A stretch of DNA of 64,000 bases from Magnolia sinica. Taxonomy: Eukaryota > Streptophyta > Magnoliopsida > Magnoliales > Magnoliaceae. The position numbers and the translations under genes were made by a program. The notes under the pieces are model-generated. The model worked only from the letters and a program-made list of their open reading frames with translations, had not been told where the DNA came from and did not search any database. Location of the stretch: the NCBI RefSeq assembly GCF_029962835.1, contig NC_080579.1, positions 186,001-250,000 on the forward strand, read 5' to 3'. Each line of letters begins with the position of its first letter. Positions within the stretch are counted from its first letter, which is position 1. Below, piece by piece: positions 58,532 through 64,000 of this stretch.

Positions 58532-61500
58532 TGTCACGCCCTAGACTCGGTAACCGGACTCACAAGGAACCCGATGGCCGGTTCTAGCCGTAATAGTCTC
58601 CATAGTACCCCATTCTCGGCTCCTGAGATAGGTTCCGATCCTGGGTTCCTACAAGGATGATTTTTATAACAGTATAATCATTATCAATACGAGCATACCT
58701 AAGATCACAGCAAGTACATCTGAGAATAACAAATGGCACACATCACAAAATCCACTAAGAATTTGAACTTTTACAAGTTTACATCAAGTTCAAAAGAACA
58801 TACATAAGGTAATAAGAAAAGAGAGAGAAATCAGCAACACTGGAGTCCTCACTGCTCAACTTTACTCCACGCTCTGCTGCTATGACGCTTGCCTAGAGTC
58901 TCTTGTATGCATCAATCGTGCATAAGCTTATAGAAACTTAGAGGGTGGTGTAAGTGTGTGTCAATGGTGCATAGAAGAATAGCAGAAGATGCAAGAAGGA
59001 AAACATACTCAATGAGGATATCACCAACCTTACCAAGGATTATCATGAATACGATGCAATGAGTACTAGACGTCATACCAAGGCAATGCATGAAGGGGCT
59101 TGTACAACCAATGCTAATGCGATGCAAGTAATGCCAGTGCTCATATCCAAACCACAAGTCAAGTACATTTTCAATCATAAGGAAATCACCGGGGTCCATT
59201 ACACTGCTAAATGACTACCGCTCTACAGACCCCGCACAATCAAACGAGTGTAAGAGACCTCACTACCCGCCTGTGGACAGCCAATCACCAGTAAGGCCTG
59301 ACGGTAGCAGACCCATTTATGAGCTGGTCAGACTCAGCCTAGCAATGCCCCCTACACACCAGGCAGGTAAGGCCACACCCCTATCCAACCGACTACATGA
59401 CAATGGGAGTCGCGACCTATTGGTATAAGGCCCTCGTGTACTCATGTAGTCCACCCGGTCACGGCGTTGGAGCAGATCCTTGGTACCATGGAAGGTTTGA
59501 GAATTTCACTCATGGGCATCCTATGCACCCGTTATGCTTAACTAATATTTTCGGTGTCCATGCATACGACCATCAACGAATACCCCTGTGGAGGCAAGGC
59601 CCTGATGAAGTAAGGGTGGATATCCACAAGCTATGCGATGTCAGATGCATGAATAACACAATTACCCATGCATCAATCTCAAGCATCCATCTCTCGGGGA
59701 GATACCAACATGTCTTACACAATGGCACAACCATGGTCAATCATACCTCAACCAAGCAGGCATATGATGTGTATAGGAGTGGGCCATGAAGATGAATAGG
59801 GGTGCCAATAAGGTGAAGATGAACTCTCTACCTAACCATGAAGGGTCTAAGTACTTAACCAATTCCTCATAAGGAATACATCCTCTAGTGGGGGCCCATT
59901 TACCTGGGGTAGCCTACGAGACTGAGGAGAACAATGATATGGGCCTAAATAGATGAAACGAGCCTAGCAAGGGTCTATGGTGGGCCTTTAACAACCAATA
60001 GAAGCCCATGGGCCTACCTTAGGGCCACCAATGTAGACATCCAACCACAATTGGTCCCTAAGAGGTAGCCCATCTCTAATTGATCATGGATCAAGGCCCA
60101 AGGCCCATACAACATTAGAAATAAGAAATGGGCAGCCATAATCATACCGCATACATTCATGTTGGGCTTCAGAAAGGCAGCCCAAGGCCTATGCAAAACA
60201 TGGGTTCAAGGGGAACACACATAGCCCAATCCATATATACCACTATGGGCCCATAGGGGAAAGGTTAAGGCCCAACATAAAGGTCATTAATCTCATATAT
60301 TGTGGTGGCCTAGTGGGCAGCCCATTGCTCAAACCACATGGGCAAATGTCATGCTCTTAGTCAAGTAAGTTGGGCCTACAACCTGGCCCAAATATAAAGT
60401 TGATTTGGTGTGCAACCAAGGGCCCATATACTTGTGTAATCCGGCCCACTAACCAAACACAATAGTATGGTAAAAAAGGCCCAAGAGTTCAATGGGCATA
60501 TCTGGAAAGTTCCAGCCCAATTAGGCCTAAAGAGTTCAACAACTAGCTACATTGATGGACCCAATTAAATTCAACTGTGGTGGGCCTCAAACGTGTATTT
60601 ATTGAGCCCAACATTTAAGGAACTAAAGGTATAAATTATTTCCTCTAAGATCTTCACAATGTGGTGGGCCCCACTCCTCAAAATTTCAGCCCAAGGCCAA
60701 GCATAATTATAATATGTTGTTGTCCTAAATTTGGGCACTCCATTGGAGTGGGCTCAGGGCCTCTAAAACTCTAGAAATTGAGGGCCAAGGTCCCTCATCA
60801 TGCATACAATGAGAGGAAACCCAAAAAGGTGGCCCACCATCAGAAGAAATATTTTTGAATTATGGTTTTTATCAAGGCATATTGCTGGACTGCACAGCAG
60901 AAAAATCTGGGAGTCCAACCATCTTGGCCCATTCTTTTGGATGCCCAAATAGGGTCAGTTGGGGCTGAAATTTTACAGACTGATACTTCTATATGTGGGC
61001 TACACCTCCACAAAATTTCAAAATTTTTAGACACTTAAAAATATTTTAATTAATTTAAATGAAACAAACTGTCCAGAAAATCGGACTGACCTGGACGTCC
61101 CAACGTGGTGGGCCAATCCGGCCCTCGCCACGGTGTACACAGGGGTCCATTGGACCCGAAATTTGGTAGGTGGGTCCTACCATGGGTAGACCATACCCTT
61201 ACAAAATTTCAGAATTTTTGAACATGTATAAATATTTTAATTCAATTAAAGAAATCAATCTGTCCTGAAAATCGGACTGATCTGGACACCACATTATAGT
61301 GTGCCGGTCCAGCCACCACCATGGTGCGTACAGGTGTCCATTGGCCCCAAAATTTGGTAGGTAGGTCCTACCATGGGTGGGACACCTCCCTGTAAATTTT
61401 TAAAATTTTTAGACACCCAAAAGTATTTTAATAAATTTCGGAATTCCAATGTGTCCAGGGTGGAATGTTGCTGGAACAGTGCAGAAAATCCAGACTGTCC

Positions 61501-62194
61501 ACCTCACTTGGACCATACCTTTGGGACCTCTATCAAGATTGGATGGGGCTGAAATTTGGAGAACATCAAGATGAGATCCCCACCTTTCATAAAAATTGTT
61601 TAATGGGTACAAAAGGTTCCCCAATCAGTCCCAAATTCAAGCCCAAGGTCCAACAAAAATCTGTCCAGAAATTTCTGGACAGCAATACATGCATGGAATA
61701 AAATAAATGTATGGGCCTATTAAGGAAGGGATTGGCCCATATATTGGGTGTCATGGCCCACCCTAGTAGGCCCCACAATTGTCCAGAACAAACCCACAAA
61801 TTCCCACCCTTGCAAGAACATTTAAGGTGGCAAAAAGGGGCATCTAAACCATGATGTAGGTTGAGTATAGATGTCCCTTCCTTACTGGGCTTTTCTGGGC
61901 AATCCAAGCCCACTAAGTGAACCATAAATAAAATCATCAGATTACTAACAAGAGAAGGAAAGAGAAGGAAGAGCATCCGGCCATCAGGGGAGGGCTCTGC
62001 CACTATTGAGCCGTCCCTACACAATCACAACCACAAACAACAATATAAATACATTGTACAACATAGATCTTATGATGCATGGCCTAGATCTTTGAGATGA
62101 ATGGTTGGGATGCCATCCCAGCCACATGCAAGGGTCTAAATGACTCATCATACGTAGAGAAATAGGGAAAATTCCCATGCAAGGGGTCCTCCAC
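58532..62194 (-). mobile_element. Partial LTR, same family as the 6.17-kb solo LTR
   Basis: Starts TGTCACGCCCTAGACTCGG and is collinear with 28780 to about 34040 of the solo LTR, minus strand. It lacks about 1 kb corresponding to roughly 30320-31320. Near 62195 it stops and the same LTR family continues in the opposite orientation. The outermost part found in the solo LTR (to GGGTCTCACA) is not seen. The short ORF at 59397-59789 is antisense to the LTR and not credited. Confidence 0.75.
60950..61450 (-). repeat. Three tandem 190-bp LTR subrepeats
   Basis: AATTTTTxGACAC-like anchors lie near 61022, 61213 and 61403, a steady 190-bp period. Each repeat carries GTGGGTCCTACCATGGGT-like and GGTGTCCATTGG-like words. 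Confidence 0.7.
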
Positions 62195-62933
62195 AAGCGA
62201 GTAGTGAGGTCTCTTATGCTCATTTGACTGTGAGGGGTCTGTAGAGCGGCAGTCATTCAGCAGTGTAATGGACCCCAGTGATTTCCTTATGATTGGAAAT
62301 GTACTTGACTTGTGGTTTAGATATGAGCACTGGCATTACTTGCATCGCATTAGCATTGGCTGTACAAGCCCCTTCATGCATTGCCTTGGTATGGCGTCTA
62401 GTACTCATTGTATCATATTCATGATAATCCTTAATAAGGTTGGTGATATCCTCGTTGAACATGTTTCCCTTCTTGCATCTCCTGCTATTCTTCTGTGCAC
62501 TATTAATACACACTGACACCACCCTCTAAGCTTCTATAAGCTTATACACGATTGATGCGTGTAGGAGATTCTAGGCAGCCGTCGTAGCAGTAGAGCGTGG
62601 AGTAGAGTTAAGCAGTGAGGACTTCAGTGTTGCTGATTTTTCTCTTTTCTTATTACCTTATGTATGTTCTTTTGAACTTGATATAAACTTGTAAAAGTTC
62701 AAATTCTTAGTGGATTTTGTGATGTGTGCCCTTTGTTATTCTCAGATGTACTTGCTGTAATCTTGGGTATGCTTGTATTGATAATTATTATACTATTATA
62801 AAAATCCTCCTTGTAAGATCCCAGGATCGAAACCTGCCTTAGGAGCCGAGAATGGGGTACTATGGAGGCTGTTACGGCCAGAACTGGCCATCGAGTTCCT
62901 TGTGAGTCCGATTACCGAGTCTGGGGCATGACA
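62195..62933 (+). mobile_element. 3' part of a 5' LTR, inverted relative to 58532-62194
   Basis: This is the reverse complement of 58532 to about 59272, with high similarity by eye throughout, and ends CTGGGGCATGACA. It is followed by a primer-binding site and gag, so it is the right-hand part of a 5' LTR. Most of that LTR (about 5 kb by comparison with the solo copy) is missing on the left. Confidence 0.8.
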
Positions 62934-62937
62934 AGAG

Positions 62938-62950
62938 TTGGTATCAAAGC
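62938..62950 (+). other. Primer-binding site (initiator tRNA-Met type)
   Basis: TTGGTATCAAAGC lies five bases after the LTR end. It differs at one base from the TGGTATCAGAGC complement of the 3' end of plant initiator tRNA-Met used by many gypsy and copia elements. Confidence 0.8.
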
Positions 62951-63095
62951 ATAGCGAGTAATTCTGAAATAACTTGGGATAACATCGCATGTCTACTTAG
63001 CGCATAAGACAAGCAATATCCCGAGATCCTTCCTTTCACTCCGTATTGAGCCTGTAATTTTTTTGATTCCTTACATCGTCATTATTTTGTAGACG

Positions 63096-64000
63096 ATGCC
63101 GCGTGAACGTGGCACTCGAGGTCGTGGTACCCGTGGTCGTGGCGCTAGTGGTCGCGGTGCTCGTGGACGAGGCGCCCAAGGTACCTATCCTACTCGAGCA
63201 CATCCTGCTCCCGTTGTTGAGGATCCGATTCCAGAGGGGTCCCGACATAGCCTGTTCCTCCATTTGCTCTGGTTCCTCCACCTATTCCCCCACCTCAGCC
63301 TGCTGTTCCTGTTACAGAGGCTCTAGTTACTCCGGTTCCCCCACCTATTCCCCCTCCTCAGTCTGCTGTTCCGGTTTCGGAGATTCCTGCTCCACCGGCT
63401 GCACCCGTGCCTCCGCCCAAGGCGAGTGCCAGCCTTGCCTTTCCGACAGTACCTATTGGAGCCGAGCATTTCCACCAGCTAATGCAGCTTGTTGCCACCG
63501 CATTGCAGACCCGTCAGCCAGCTACCGCTAAGGTTTCTGGGCAGTCTGACTTACCGCGTGCTAGTGCGATAGCCCGAGAGTTCCGGCAGCATGATCCTTC
63601 GAGGTTTAGTGGTGACCCTGACCATTCTGCCGCCAAGGCTTGGCGCACTGAGGTTGCGAAGATTTTTGACACCATACAGTGTCCTGCGGATCAGAGACTA
63701 TCCCTTGCGACCCATCTTCTTCCAGGTGAGGCCCGTCATTGATGGTCATCCATATCCAGGATGGTCGGGCCTCAGTTTGTTTGGACATGGGAGGAGTTCG
63801 TGACCCGTTTCGACCAGAAGTTCTTCCCTGAGAATGTTCAGATCCAGCGGGCGATCGAGTTTAAGACCCTAGTGCAGGGTGATATGACTGTATCTCAGTA
63901 TGAGGCCCGTTTCTTAGCCCTGTCTAGATTTGCTCCTCATCTCACCAGCGATGAGAAGATGAGGGCCCGTTGTTTTGTGATTGGTTTGCGCCCTGCCCTT
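63096..64000 (+). pseudogene. Ty3/gypsy gag, broken, running off the window
   Basis: Gag would form the retrotransposon particle. The first ATG at 63096 opens a frame with RGTRGRGTRGRGASGRG repeats. Near 63240-63255 the frame shifts into a Pro-rich linker (VPPPIPPPQ twice). The capsid region follows with FRQHDPSRFSGDPD, AKAWRTEVAKIFDTIQCPAD, LLPGEARH, FVWTWEEFVTRFDQKFFPE and MRARCFVIGLRPAL. A TGA at 63740-63742 falls where a Trp is usual. The capsid wording and tRNA-Met primer site suggest a Tekay/Del-type or related chromovirus. The element continues beyond 64000. Confidence 0.8.

Noticed and set aside
1-64000. tRNA, rRNA or other structural RNA genes
   Set aside because: No cloverleaf A/B box pair or rRNA-like sequence was recognised on either strand by reading. 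Only a primer-binding site complementary to tRNA-Met was seen.

Overview
This is a nuclear window from a flowering plant. It is dominated by transposable elements and holds only one intact protein-coding gene, a single-exon PLS-class PPR gene near the right end. A fragment resembling coclaurine N-methyltransferase (benzylisoquinoline alkaloid pathway) and the abundant 'GTGGGGCCCACCATGATGT'-style repeats make a magnoliid or other early-diverging angiosperm plausible. That is inference only.

Layout. 1-767: truncated 3' end of an Athila-like Ty3/gypsy element. 768-2340: unassigned sequence with a possible minus-strand TATA box. 2341-5716, 13120-28779 and 34953-42487: one large array of degenerate fragments of an RTE-clade LINE, arranged as tail-to-tail composites. 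In the right half the composites form a higher-order tandem repeat of about 4.2 kb. The array is broken by a 5'-truncated Athila-like element (5717-13119), by a complete 6.17-kb solo LTR with 5-bp target-site duplications (28780-34947), and by a hAT-like MITE (19155-19681).

42488-44880: a patchwork of MITEs, long (TA)n tracts and duplicated TA-flanked units. 44880-52600: an island of gene fragments, all on the minus strand and with splice sites kept. It contains two exons of an organellar DNA polymerase I, two exons of a histidine phosphotransfer protein (AHP), one exon of a CYP701-type P450 (ent-kaurene oxidase) and, about 20 bp beyond that, a coclaurine N-methyltransferase-like exon. 52600-56200: tandem repeats and MITEs. 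56213-57568: the PPR gene, followed by a degenerate partial copy of itself. 58532-64000: two inverted LTR segments of the same family as the solo LTR. The right-hand one leads into a primer-binding site and a broken gag that runs off the window.

No operon-like cooperation is present. The window records successive events: LINE fragments built an array, the array was amplified by tandem duplication, and LTR elements and MITEs later inserted into it and decayed. The least explained items are the tail-to-tail LINE composite with its higher-order periodicity, and the same-strand multi-gene fragment island.
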